From: Flavobacteriales bacterium
Lineage (GTDB): Bacteria; Bacteroidota; Bacteroidia; JANQJC01
Reading direction: 5' to 3'
Assembly (NCBI GenBank): GCA_028281825.1
Contig: JANQJC010000107.1
Coordinates: 43,705-107,704 of the forward strand
DNA: 64,000 nucleotides
Part shown: piece after piece, positions 29,606 through 39,200 of the stretch
Position numbering within the stretch: the stretch's first letter is position 1
Layout: every line of letters starts with the position of its first letter
The notes under the pieces: generated by a model
Told to the model about the DNA's origin: nothing
The model's database searches: none
What the model saw: only the letters and a program-made list of their open reading frames with translations
Made by a program: the position numbers and the translations under genes

Positions 29606-30952
29606 GTGCGAATCGTGAAAAAATTACTTACACTAGGTTTTGTTGCTATAATTTCTCTTGCGGCAATGGCAAGCGAAGCGATTGATTTACTCGAGCAAAA
29701 GTTGGATTCACGTCTAAAAAACGAGCTTAGAGACACTACCACCATTGATTTGCTCAAAGAGCTTTCTCACCATTATTTTTCCACTCAACCGCTGAAGGGT
29801 ATTGAGTATGCACAATTGGCTATGACTATTGCCAAAGAAAACAATGATGCTGAAAAGAAAGGGGATATCTTCAATTACTTTGGTAATTTTTATAGAGACC
29901 AAGGCTTGATTGACCTAGCGCTTGAAGCTCACCTTAACTCTTTGGAGATAAGCGAACAAATTGGCGATACACTAAGACTAGTGTTTGCCTTAAATGACCT
30001 GGGTAATATCTATTACGACCAAAAGAACTGGGAGACTGCCCTGAAGCATTACACCAGAGCTGCTGATTTGGCCAAAAATATTGGAAGTACGGATGCTTTA
30101 CCTGTTTCATACAATAACATTGGCTTAGTGATGCATAGCATGGGTGATTACGAAATGGCTTTTGCTTATTTCGCAAAAGCACTAAAGTATAGGGAAATGC
30201 AAAATAAGCCCGAGTTAATAGGCCACTCCTTTAATTACATAGGTATGGTATACCGAACTCAAGGCAATTACAGGTTGGCTACTGAGTATTTTGGCAAAGC
30301 CTTAAAAAACTTCAAAGAGATTAATAGTGAAATGCGTATTGGTGATACCTACCTAAATATTGGTATAAACTATGCCATGCAAGAAGACTACGAGATAGCC
30401 ATAGAGTGTTTTTCAAAAGCTCAAGGCTATTATGAAAATATTGAGCATAAAATTGAGCTTACTAATTGCTTTAAAGTAAGAGCTAAATATGAACTTGAAA
30501 TGGGTAAAGCTGGTGATGCTCAAAAAAATCTGGTTTCAGCTCTTGAACTTTGCGATAAGCATGGTTTTAGGGGCCTAAAAAAACAGGTACTTTACTTACT
30601 TTCCAAAGCTGAAGAAGAATTAGGTAATTATAAATCTGCGCTTGGGTATTATCAAGCTTACACAGAGTTGAAAGACTCCCTATCGAGCACAGAAGTAGCT
30701 AACAAAACAGCCCGCATGGAGGCCGCTTATTCTTTCCGCCAGAAAGAAAAAGAACATGTGCTCGCCCAAAAAGAAAGTGAAGTACGAGAAGAAAAACTGA
30801 TTGCCCAGCGTTTGAGGCTTAAGTTTTTAATTACCGTATTATCGGGTGCGTTGGTAGTGGCCCTGCTTATAGCTGCCCTGAGGTTGAAACCAAAAAGGCG
30901 CAAGAAAATCATCTCAGACCTAAAGACGAAAGTAGCTAGCTTACTCCACTAA
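29606..30952 (+). CDS. Secreted TPR-repeat protein with C-terminal coiled coil and TM helix
   Basis: About 448 aa with a signal peptide (KKLLTLGFVAIISLAAMAS). About seven TPR units follow (for example ALNDLGNIYYDQKNWETALKHYTRAADLA and HSFNYIGMVYRTQGNYRLATEYFGKALK). A coiled coil (SFRQKEKEHVLAQKESEVREEKLIAQRL), one TM helix (LKFLITVLSGALVVALLIAALRL) and a short basic tail end it. Many Bacteroidota sensor proteins share this plan but continue into a kinase or LytTR domain, which is missing here. Start codons are GTG at 29606 or GTG at 29615; the latter gives the more usual MKKLLTLGF. Confidence 0.85.
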   Translation: MRIVKKLLTLGFVAIISLAAMASEAIDLLEQKLDSRLKNELRDTTTIDLLKELSHHYFSTQPLKGIEYAQLAMTIAKENNDAEKKGDIFNYFGNFYRDQGLIDLALEAHLNSLEISEQIGDTLRLVFALNDLGNIYYDQKNWETALKHYTRAADLAKNIGSTDALPVSYNNIGLVMHSMGDYEMAFAYFAKALKYREMQNKPELIGHSFNYIGMVYRTQGNYRLATEYFGKALKNFKEINSEMRIGDTYLNIGINYAMQEDYEIAIECFSKAQGYYENIEHKIELTNCFKVRAKYELEMGKAGDAQKNLVSALELCDKHGFRGLKKQVLYLLSKAEEELGNYKSALGYYQAYTELKDSLSSTEVANKTARMEAAYSFRQKEKEHVLAQKESEVREEKLIAQRLRLKFLITVLSGALVVALLIAALRLKPKRRKKIISDLKTKVASLLH

Positions 30953-31004
30953 TTAAGCTTTTGCACTTTTCTGGTATATGGGTCTTATAAGTCCCCAATT
31001 TTCC

Positions 31005-31012
31005 TATTTTTG
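31005..31012 (+). promoter_or_regulatory. -7 box TATTTTTG of the arginine operon
   Basis: TATTTTTG matches TAnnTTTG exactly and lies 22 nt before the ADI-like ATG at 31035. A -33 TTTG at the right spacing is not evident. Confidence 0.45.
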
Positions 31013-31034
31013 ACGCTCTTGAAAACTCAAGCCA

Positions 31035-32489
31035 ATGAGTGAAAAAAATATACACGTTACCTCAGAAATAGGAACCCTAAAAAGGCTGCTTATTCATAGC
31101 CCTGACGCGGGAATTGGGAAAATTGCCCCCCGGTTGAAGGACGAGCTGCTATATGATGATATAGTATACCTTGATAAAATGCGTGAAGAGTATGACGAAT
31201 ACCTCCAAGTATTGCTTTGGTTTCTAGACCCTGATATATTAAAAAACAGGAAAGATAAAAGCAGAGAATACTTTCAACCATCGGGTGAAAAGTATTTTCA
31301 ATCTGATAAAGTTATTGATGTTGAAAGCCTTTTAGTAAAGGTGCTCAAGAATGAAAAGGTAAAAGCCCTTTTGGTGGCTTCGACCTGTGCATTCGAAGAC
31401 CTGGACTTTGATACTCAAAACTTGCTTTTGACACTTGACCCCTACAAGCTAGCCAAAGTATTGATATCAGGTGCAATGGAAATAGACAATGGTGAGGATG
31501 AACTCTTCTTATTTGGGCCAGTACCTAACCTTATTTTCACAAGAGATGTAGGTACTGTTATCAACGACCATTTATTATTGAATAAATTTGCGCAAGAGGC
31601 CCGTTCAAGGGAAGCTTTGCTTATCAAATATATAGTTTACTACGAGCTTTTTGGCGAATACTATGACCCTGAAAGCAATACTTTTACAGATAAGGTGATT
31701 GAACTGAGCGATGATGAAGCTCGTTTTAGGACAGATGAGCCTAGCTATGTGACCATAGAGGGAGGCGATGTGATGATGGTAAGCCCCAAGCACTTATTTG
31801 TTGGAGCCAGTGAACGCACCTCAAAAAAGGCGATAGAAAAACTGATCGAAGTTTTATTTGACAAGAACTTGGTAGACAAAGTATCAGTAATTGCCATACC
31901 ACCAAAGAGGTCTTACATGCATATTGATACCATCTTTACACAGGTAAAGAAAGACCTTTGGATTTTATTCGGGCAGTTTTCAAAACAAGTAATTGCTCCT
32001 GATGCTTACAAGAATGGAATCACTGGCACACTTACCGAAGCTGAAACTTCGTTGCAAATCAAAATCACGCAGTTCCAAAGGGTTGCAGACGGAGACAGCT
32101 ATTCTGTTCGCCACAGAGGCATCCCCTACCTTGATGACTTATTTAATGAAGTGAGCAAAGAAATGGGTTGTGATGGCTGCGATATTATTTTGAGCGCTGG
32201 TGGTGAATTTCCTTACAACGAAAGAGAACAATGGACCGACTCATGCAACTTTTTGGCTTTGAGAGACGGGGTAATCGTGGGTTATGACAGGAATACAATG
32301 ACTGCTGAAGAATTCAAAAAGAAAGGCTTTAATGTTATCAAGTCTGGTGATTTTATCAAGGAAATGGAAAGCGGTAAAGCGTTTAGTGAGGTAATTACTG
32401 GTGATACACTTATTCTATTGCCATCATCAGAACTATCGCGAGCCAGAGGTGGAACGCATTGTATGAGTATGCCATTGCTACGTGACTGA
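31035..32489 (+). CDS. Arginine deiminase-like (amidinotransferase fold) enzyme
   Basis: A 484-aa protein, longer than a typical ~410-aa ADI. Guanidino-modifying enzyme motifs are in order: IGTLKRLLIHSP, FTRDVGTVI (Asp), TIEGGDVMMVSPKHLFVG, RSYMHIDTIFTQV (His-x-Asp) and the C-terminal GGTHCMSMPLLRD with the nucleophilic Cys. The full catalytic set is present, so hydrolysis of arginine to citrulline and ammonia is likely. An insertion of about 100 residues follows EEYDEYLQVLLWFLDPD. It is followed by the CtlX-like gene after 1 nt. Its exact specificity is an inference. Confidence 0.85.
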   Translation: MSEKNIHVTSEIGTLKRLLIHSPDAGIGKIAPRLKDELLYDDIVYLDKMREEYDEYLQVLLWFLDPDILKNRKDKSREYFQPSGEKYFQSDKVIDVESLLVKVLKNEKVKALLVASTCAFEDLDFDTQNLLLTLDPYKLAKVLISGAMEIDNGEDELFLFGPVPNLIFTRDVGTVINDHLLLNKFAQEARSREALLIKYIVYYELFGEYYDPESNTFTDKVIELSDDEARFRTDEPSYVTIEGGDVMMVSPKHLFVGASERTSKKAIEKLIEVLFDKNLVDKVSVIAIPPKRSYMHIDTIFTQVKKDLWILFGQFSKQVIAPDAYKNGITGTLTEAETSLQIKITQFQRVADGDSYSVRHRGIPYLDDLFNEVSKEMGCDGCDIILSAGGEFPYNEREQWTDSCNFLALRDGVIVGYDRNTMTAEEFKKKGFNVIKSGDFIKEMESGKAFSEVITGDTLILLPSSELSRARGGTHCMSMPLLRD

Positions 32490-32490
32490 A

Positions 32491-33432
32491 ATGGAGAAAC
32501 AAATTACTTCAACCATAATGATGATAAAGCCCGTTGGTTTTAGGTACAACGAGCAAACCGCCATTAATAATCATTATCAAAGAGTAGTGAAGGGGCTTGA
32601 CCCTACTGATGCACAGCTTAAAGCACTGGAGGAGTTCAATGCCTTTGCCGATAAACTGAAGGCTAAAAAGCTTGATGTAATAGTTTTTGAAGATTCACTT
32701 TATCCTGATACACCTGATTCCATATTCCCAAACAACTGGGTATCATTTCACGAAGATGGCACGGTGGTTATTTATCCTATGTATGCGGCTAACCGCAGGC
32801 CTGAGAGAAGACAAGATATTATTGAAGCGCTTGAAACAGAATATAACTTTGAAGTCGAGAAAATTGTTGACCTCAGTTATTTTGAAGAAGCCAATATGTT
32901 TCTTGAAGGTACAGGAAGCCTTGTTTTAGATAGACAGAATAAATTAGCTTACGCTTGTTTATCACCAAGGACACACAACGAAGTAGTTGATAAATTTTGT
33001 GAGGAAATGGGCTACACGGCCATTACTTTTAATGCCAGTCAATCAATCAATGATAAATTATCTCCCATTTACCATACCAATGTGATGATGTGTATTGCTG
33101 AAGAATTGGCTGTTGTTTGCTCCGAAAGTATCAGGGATGAAATAGAAAGAAGCAGGGTGTTGGATAGTCTTAGAAATAATGGCAAAGCGATAATTGATAT
33201 AAGCGAAGAGCAAAAAAACTTTTTTGCCGGCAATATGTTGCAAACAGTATCGCTAAAGGGTGATAAACTCATGATAATGTCAAGCCAGGCTTATCAAGCC
33301 TTGAATGAAAACCAAAAAACTAAAATAAAAGCGACCAATAAAATAATCCATAGCCGACTTGATGTTATCGAGGCATGTGGCGGGGGAAGCGCTCGCTGCA
33401 TGATGGCCGAAATATTTTTACCAAAAAGATGA
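32491..33432 (+). CDS. Citrulline hydrolase CtlX-like (amidinotransferase fold)
   Basis: About 313 aa from the ATG at 32491; the ORF-track start at 32482 is a GTG overlapping the previous gene. Family motifs are TIMMIKPVGFRYNEQTA, FPNNWVSFHEDGTVVIYPM, ANMFLEGTGSLVLDR, LSPIYHTNVMMCI and the C-terminal CGGGSARCMMAEIF, which carries the nucleophilic Cys. CtlX-type enzymes break citrulline to ornithine, CO2 and ammonia, so it fits directly after the ADI-like step. Its stop overlaps the arginine decarboxylase ATG (ATGA). The family name is from memory and not checked by search. Confidence 0.85.
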   Translation: MEKQITSTIMMIKPVGFRYNEQTAINNHYQRVVKGLDPTDAQLKALEEFNAFADKLKAKKLDVIVFEDSLYPDTPDSIFPNNWVSFHEDGTVVIYPMYAANRRPERRQDIIEALETEYNFEVEKIVDLSYFEEANMFLEGTGSLVLDRQNKLAYACLSPRTHNEVVDKFCEEMGYTAITFNASQSINDKLSPIYHTNVMMCIAEELAVVCSESIRDEIERSRVLDSLRNNGKAIIDISEEQKNFFAGNMLQTVSLKGDKLMIMSSQAYQALNENQKTKIKATNKIIHSRLDVIEACGGGSARCMMAEIFLPKR

Positions 33433-34826
33433 GAAACGCTTACATCGAGTTAATCCAACAAACTTTTGACTTTCCGCAGGAAGGCTTTGAGGTACAAGAC
33501 GATATGCTACACTTTAATGGTATCCCTTTGATGGACGTTATTGAGCAGTATGGAACACCTTTGAGGTTAACATATCTCCCAAAGATATCTGAGCAAATTG
33601 CCGAAGCTAAAACGCTGTTTGGTAATGCCATGAAAGAGAACAAGTACAATGGTGAATACTATTACTGCTACTGTACCAAGAGTTCTCACTTTTCATTCGT
33701 CATGGATGAAGTGTTGAAAAACGATGTACACATTGAAACATCATCGGCATATGATATCGAAATAGTGCGTAAGCTGCATGAAAAGGGTAAGTTAACCAAA
33801 GACCATTACATTGTATGCAATGGGTATAAGCGCACAGCATACAAAGAAAAAATAGCTCGACTCATCAATGATGGCTTTACGAATACCATTCCAGTTCTCG
33901 ACAATTTAAAAGAGCTTGATTCTTACAAAGAACTAGGAGTTAAAAAAGCTAAATTAGGTATCCGCATTGCCTCTGAAGAAGAGCCTGATTTTCAGTTTTA
34001 TACGTCAAGGCTAGGTATCAGGTATAGAGATATAGTTGATTATTACAAAAACGATATACAAGGCGACGACAGGTTTGAGCTCAAGATGCTCCACTTTTTC
34101 ATTAATACAGGTATAGAGGATACTGCTTATTACTGGAGTGAACTGTATAAATGCCTTAATGTGTACGTAGAGTTGAAAAAGATTTGCCCCGAGTTGAATT
34201 CGCTGAATATTGGTGGTGGGTTTCCAATTAAAAACTCATTGGCTGCTGACTACGACTACGAGTATATGGTGAATGAGATTGTAAACCAGATAAAGACTGT
34301 ATGCGAAAGGCATAATGTTCCTGAACCTAATATTTTTACCGAATTTGGTTCTTTTACTGTTGGAGAAAGCGGGGCAATTATCTACGAAGTGATTGACCAA
34401 AAAATGCAAAATGACAGGGAGCTGTGGTATATGATTGATAGTTCATTCATCACTACCTTGCCTGATACGTGGGGTATTAATGGCCGTTTTATACTACTGG
34501 CTGTTAACAACTGGAACAAAGAATACCGCAGGGTAAACCTTGGCGGACTTACCTGTGACAGTTTGGATTACTATAATTCAGAATCGCACATTAACCAGGT
34601 GTTTTTGCCCAAAGTGAAAAGTGGTGAGCGATTATTTATTGGATTTTTCAATACTGGTGCTTACCAAAGCTCTTTGGGTGGATATGGAGGTATTCAGCAT
34701 TGTTTGATACCAGCACCAAGGCATGTGATAATAGATAAAGACGAGAATGGTAATTTCAATAGCCGGGTATTTGCTGAAGAACAAAGTCATGAGTCCATGT
34801 TAAAAATATTGGGTTATGATTCCTAA
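33429..34826 (+). CDS. speA: Arginine decarboxylase (SpeA-type, alanine-racemase fold)
   Basis: About 465 aa from the ATG at 33429; the ORF start at 33375 lies inside ctlX and is not used. PLP Lys lies in YYYCYCTKSSHF, and other fold motifs are ETSSAYDIEIVRKL, KLGIRIASEEEPDFQFYTSRLGIR, LNSLNIGGGFPIKN, EFGSFTVGESGAII and LPKVKSGERLFIGFFNTGAYQSSLGGYGGIQHC. It converts arginine to agmatine and feeds polyamine synthesis. It is the third gene of an overlapping arginine operon with ADI-like and CtlX-like enzymes that compete for or supply related substrates. Confidence 0.88.
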   Translation: MRNAYIELIQQTFDFPQEGFEVQDDMLHFNGIPLMDVIEQYGTPLRLTYLPKISEQIAEAKTLFGNAMKENKYNGEYYYCYCTKSSHFSFVMDEVLKNDVHIETSSAYDIEIVRKLHEKGKLTKDHYIVCNGYKRTAYKEKIARLINDGFTNTIPVLDNLKELDSYKELGVKKAKLGIRIASEEEPDFQFYTSRLGIRYRDIVDYYKNDIQGDDRFELKMLHFFINTGIEDTAYYWSELYKCLNVYVELKKICPELNSLNIGGGFPIKNSLAADYDYEYMVNEIVNQIKTVCERHNVPEPNIFTEFGSFTVGESGAIIYEVIDQKMQNDRELWYMIDSSFITTLPDTWGINGRFILLAVNNWNKEYRRVNLGGLTCDSLDYYNSESHINQVFLPKVKSGERLFIGFFNTGAYQSSLGGYGGIQHCLIPAPRHVIIDKDENGNFNSRVFAEEQSHESMLKILGYDS

Positions 34827-34919
34827 AACTTTTCTAGGTATTTTTCGTAATATTCAACGCGAGAATTACTGACGAATATTGTTAGGAATCAATAATATAA
34901 AAACAGCCTACCACTCCTC

Positions 34920-35600
34920 ATGAAACTACGGCCTCTATTCCTTTTGCTAATAGGTATTGTGCTTATATCGTGCAATAGTTCCAGCAACAAAAAGGGTCTT
35001 ACTCAAGGTATAATTGAATACAAAATCATTTATCCAAACATGGATGAAAATGATATCATGTTGGCCAGCATGATGCCTAAGAGTATGAAGATGAAGTTTA
35101 AGGACAATAACACGGTGAGTGAATTGAAAACAGGAGCTGGTGTTTTCCAAACCAAATTTATCAACCAGAGCAAAGAGAAAAAGCTTATCCACTTGGTGAA
35201 AATGGTGAACAGCAAATATGGTTTAATACTCGACTCAGCAGAAATTTATGACAGTTATGCCAAAAAAGTGGATGGCATGCGTATAGAGAAAACACAGGAA
35301 ACCAAGGAAATAGCAGGTTATAAGTGTTACAGGGCCAAAGTAACGTTTAACCACCCTGAGAATAACTTTGATATTTACTACACCAACGATATCAAAATAA
35401 AAAGCCCTAATTGGTGTACTCCCTTCCATGAAATTGATGGAGTATTGATGGAGTACCAGCTGGAGAACTACAATATCCTTATGCGTCTAACGGCGGAGAA
35501 TGTGAGTGAACAAGATATTGAAGAAAGTGAGTTTAAGATGCCTGATGATTACGAAGAGATAAGCCAAGATGAAATGGAAGAGAAATTCCTTGATTTCTAA
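34920..35600 (+). CDS. Lipoprotein of the GLPGLI/DUF4412 type
   Basis: A 226-aa protein with lipoprotein signal MKLRPLFLLLIGIVLISC. The body starts GLTQGIIEYKIIYPNMDEND, and has a core KTQETKEIAGYKCYRAKVTFNHPENNFDIYYTNDIKIKSPNWCTPFHEIDGVLMEYQLENYNILMRLTAENV. This 'IAGYKCYKAxV..YTxDI..P....EIDGxLMEY' pattern is typical of Bacteroidota GLPGLI/DUF4412 lipid-anchored proteins. Function is unknown, possibly ligand carriage in the envelope. It is 93 nt after the arginine decarboxylase and probably independent. Confidence 0.8.
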   Translation: MKLRPLFLLLIGIVLISCNSSSNKKGLTQGIIEYKIIYPNMDENDIMLASMMPKSMKMKFKDNNTVSELKTGAGVFQTKFINQSKEKKLIHLVKMVNSKYGLILDSAEIYDSYAKKVDGMRIEKTQETKEIAGYKCYRAKVTFNHPENNFDIYYTNDIKIKSPNWCTPFHEIDGVLMEYQLENYNILMRLTAENVSEQDIEESEFKMPDDYEEISQDEMEEKFLDF

Positions 35601-35626
35601 TCACCCCTCTCCTTTTATTACCCTTT

Positions 35627-36112
35627 TTAATTCTTAATGCAGGCACCAGTCCATTCAGCAGTATTGGCAGAACCGCTATTTTGATTGCTGGCCGAAACGT
35701 TTATCCATGTCCAACCACTTAAACATTGGCGGATACCCGTTACTGGAGATCTCATCATAATGAGGCAAGGTGCACCAACATTATTATGGTTGGCTGCATT
35801 GTAGATACAAATACCACCCCAATCACCTGACTGAGCGCCACTAGCTTGTTTCCAATCGTTGATATCTTCACTGAAATACCAAAACTGATGATAGTCCGTA
35901 TCATACACCAACAATCCATCATGAGGATTTGGGATATTATCTCTCTGGATGGTGTTCATGGTAGGTATCAAAAGCCCCCTTGTATTTGAAGCTATATGCA
36001 TTATTGAACTTGCATCAGGAGTAGTAGTTCCAACACCCACATTATTTGATTGAGCATTGACAATTAATGTACCCGCGAAAAACAGAACTATAAAAGAGTA
36101 AAACTTAATCAT
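35627..36112 (-). CDS. Small secreted protein with NVGVGTTTPDASS motif
   Basis: A 161-aa protein with a signal peptide (FYSFIVLFFAGTLIVNAQ), then SNNVGVGTTTPDASSIMHIASNTRGLLIPTMNTIQRDNIPNPHDGLLVYDTDYHQFWYFSEDINDWKQASGA. This is a common N-terminal module of Bacteroidota secreted surface proteins of unknown function. The C-terminal half contains three or four Cys (CIYNAAN, CLIMMRSP, CLSGWTWIN, CIKN), perhaps in disulfides. It is downstream of the SprB-repeat adhesin on the same strand, 90 nt away. Confidence 0.75.
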   Translation of the reverse strand: MIKFYSFIVLFFAGTLIVNAQSNNVGVGTTTPDASSIMHIASNTRGLLIPTMNTIQRDNIPNPHDGLLVYDTDYHQFWYFSEDINDWKQASGAQSGDWGGICIYNAANHNNVGAPCLIMMRSPVTGIRQCLSGWTWINVSASNQNSGSANTAEWTGACIKN

Positions 36113-36202
36113 ATTAAATAGGCATTATTGATTCATAAGGGAGCTTCAAAAATAGTCTTTTTTAGCTTCTAAGAAAGCAAATCACATTCTTTTTGGGCTG
36201 CA

Positions 36203-39200
36203 TTACCTAATGAGTGTCACCGCTCCCCAGTATCGACGCTGCTTGCCAAAAACATCCCTAAAGTAAATGTAGTAAATGAATACGCCTTGTTCAGCTTCAC
36301 TACCTCCCAAGCGCTTTCCGTCCCAACCTATATCTTCTCCGTGGTCGTTGTAAACCAGGTTGCTCCACCTGTCAAACACTTGCATCCTGTAGGTAGTAAA
36401 ACCTACTCCCTTTGGCTTAAAGATATCATTTATATCGTCATCATCAGGTGTAAATGCATCGGGGATGTATACTGTAAACTCAGGCTGAATGACTATTCTG
36501 TCACTGGCTTCATCCCAGCAGCCAAAATTGTTTTCAACCCGCATGGTAACGAAATAGATACCAGTATCGGGATATTCATGACTTGGCTCGCTTAATGTTG
36601 AGTTGGTACTATCGCCAAACTCCCAATGCCAAATGGTTGCGCCAGTCGACTGGTCTTCAAAATCAACAACGGGATAAATAAGATTTCCGATGATAGGCTC
36701 TGCATCAAACCCAGCTTTGGGAACAGGATGTATGGTGATGTAATCATCTATCACTAGAGAATCAGTGCAACCTTTCTTAGAGGTGGCAATCAAGCTAACT
36801 GTATAAGTACCTGCACTATCATAAATAAGGGCTGGACTAATAAAGTTGGTTGTTTCCCCATTGCCGAAATCCCATTGCCAGCTTGAGCTATTAAAACCTC
36901 CCTCAGAAATAGTGGTATTGTTGGTAAAGTTCACCGTTGTGGGGTTGCACCCTTCTAATGTATCAGCTTCAAAATCAACGTCTGGTAAAGGGTTTACGGT
37001 TATCACAATATCTTTCACAACTGTTGGTGAACCACAGTTATCTGTTACTGTAATGGTATAAGTAGTTGTAGTATCTGGAGATACAACAAATGGCCCTGGA
37101 GTGGATTGTCCTGTGCTCCATGCATAGGTGTAATTAGAATTACTACCGCTTGCTTGTGCATTGATTTGCACTGAGTCACCCTCGCATATGCTAGCATCAG
37201 GTGTGGTGTTTACACTTAACATTGGAAGCACCAATACCTGTGTTGTATCCGTAGCAGAACGGCAACCATTGACATCACTGGCATAAACTGTATATTGAGT
37301 AGTAACATTTGGGCTTACTGTGAGTGAAGCGCCTACAAAACCATTATTCCAATGATAACTGTAAGGGCTGACGCCTCCATTGGCACTAGCTGATAGTGTT
37401 GTGTTTGAACCAAAGCAGATATTTACATTACCACTAGCAACTACAGACAGTTGTGTTGGTTCTGAAATGGTAGTTGATGCAGTAGCCGTGCAACCATTTG
37501 CATCAGTCACAGTAACTGAGTTGGTGCCCACTGTTAAAGTAGTTTCAGTCATGGCTGTGCCGCCGTTACTCCAAGAATAGGTGTAAGGGAACACCCCACC
37601 AGTTGCACTAGCTGTGGCTTTACCGTCTTGTTCACCAAAGCAGGATATGTCTTCTACATTGGTAAGATTAACAGAAAGCACAGAGGGCTCATTTACGGCA
37701 GCAGTAACGGTTGAAGTACAACTATTGGCATCAGTAACTGTTACTGTATATGTTCCTGCCGGCAAGTTTGATATTTGGGCTGATTGCTGGTTATTACTCC
37801 AGGTATAGGTATAACCTGTTCCAGGTGTTCCACCAGCGGCAGTGGCTGTAATGCTTCCATCGTTTCCACCATTGCAGCTTACATTGGTTCCAGCACTTAT
37901 ACTTCCAATTAAGGTGTCTGGTTCGTTAAGAACTGTATCAACTGTTGCTGTGCAGCCATTGGCATCTGTAACTGTGCATGTGTATACCCCTGGTTCTAAG
38001 TTAATTGCTTGGGCTGTATTATCACCGCTTGACCATGCATAGGTGTAATTTGTTGTACCACCACTCCCCTGTGCTGTTGCGCTTGCGTCATCCGCGCCAT
38101 AGCAGGAAGCATCAGTGGCCACGCTAATTGATGCCGTTAATAAAGTTGGTTCGTTAATTGTGACTGTTTCTGTTGCAGTACAGCCATTGACATCAGTTAC
38201 AGTAACAGTAGGCGTACCAGCGGGCAGCATCACTGCAATGGCATTACTTTCTCCATTTGACCATTGGAAAGTATAAGGGGACATTCCTCCTGAGCCACTG
38301 GCTGTTGCAGAACCATCATTACCCGCATTACAACCCACATCGTTATTAAAAGTGACAGAAGCAACAAGAGCAGTCGGTTCAGCTAAGGTTACTGTTTGCG
38401 TAACTGTGCAAGCGCCAGCGTCGGTTACAGTCACCGTATGTGTGCCTGCCGTCATTCCGGTGGCTGCTGCATCAGTTTGTCCATCACTCCAAGCATAAGT
38501 ATAAGGCGCAGTGCCACCAAAGCCTTCTGCAGTGGCAGTTCCATCATCAGCACCATTACAAGTAAGGTCAGTACTTGCTGTAATGCTGGCAGAGAATACA
38601 GGAGGTTGACTTAAAGTAAAATCTTGAGAAGTAGTGCACGAATTGGCATCAGTAACAGTAACGGTATAGGTACCTGCGGCAAAGCCATTACCGATGGAGT
38701 CCGCATCACCACCTGTCCAATTATAGGAATAACCAGGTGTGCCGCCTGTGGTGCTGATGATTACTTCACCATCACTACCACCATTACAACTAGGTTCAGT
38801 GCTTGATACTGTTCCGATGCTTATCACAGATGGTTCATCAATAGTTACGTTTGTAGTGGCTACACAGCTGTTATTCCAACTTGCGTATACCGTATAAGCA
38901 CCTGGAGCAAGCCCATTAAAGTCAGGCGATGCTTGATAATTTGTCCCGTCAGTAGAGTATTCGTATTGACCGATACCACCAATACCTGAAGCCGTGATGG
39001 TACCGTCCGTTCCTCCATTACACAAGGCATCGGTAAAGTTTGCGGTGACCAAAATTGGCTCTATTAATGGAACATTAGCGTTGGGGTTACTCCCAGTGGT
39101 AGGCCCATTCACCGGTGTACCATCATAAGTGGCGTTACCTTGGGCATTCACATAGTTACCTTCAAATTGATAATACCCGACCAGGCCCGGCTGTGTGCCT

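Noticed and set aside
33375-33428. Upstream start for the arginine decarboxylase
   Set aside because: It lies inside ctlX; the ATG at 33429 overlaps the ctlX stop as ATGA and gives the natural N-terminus.
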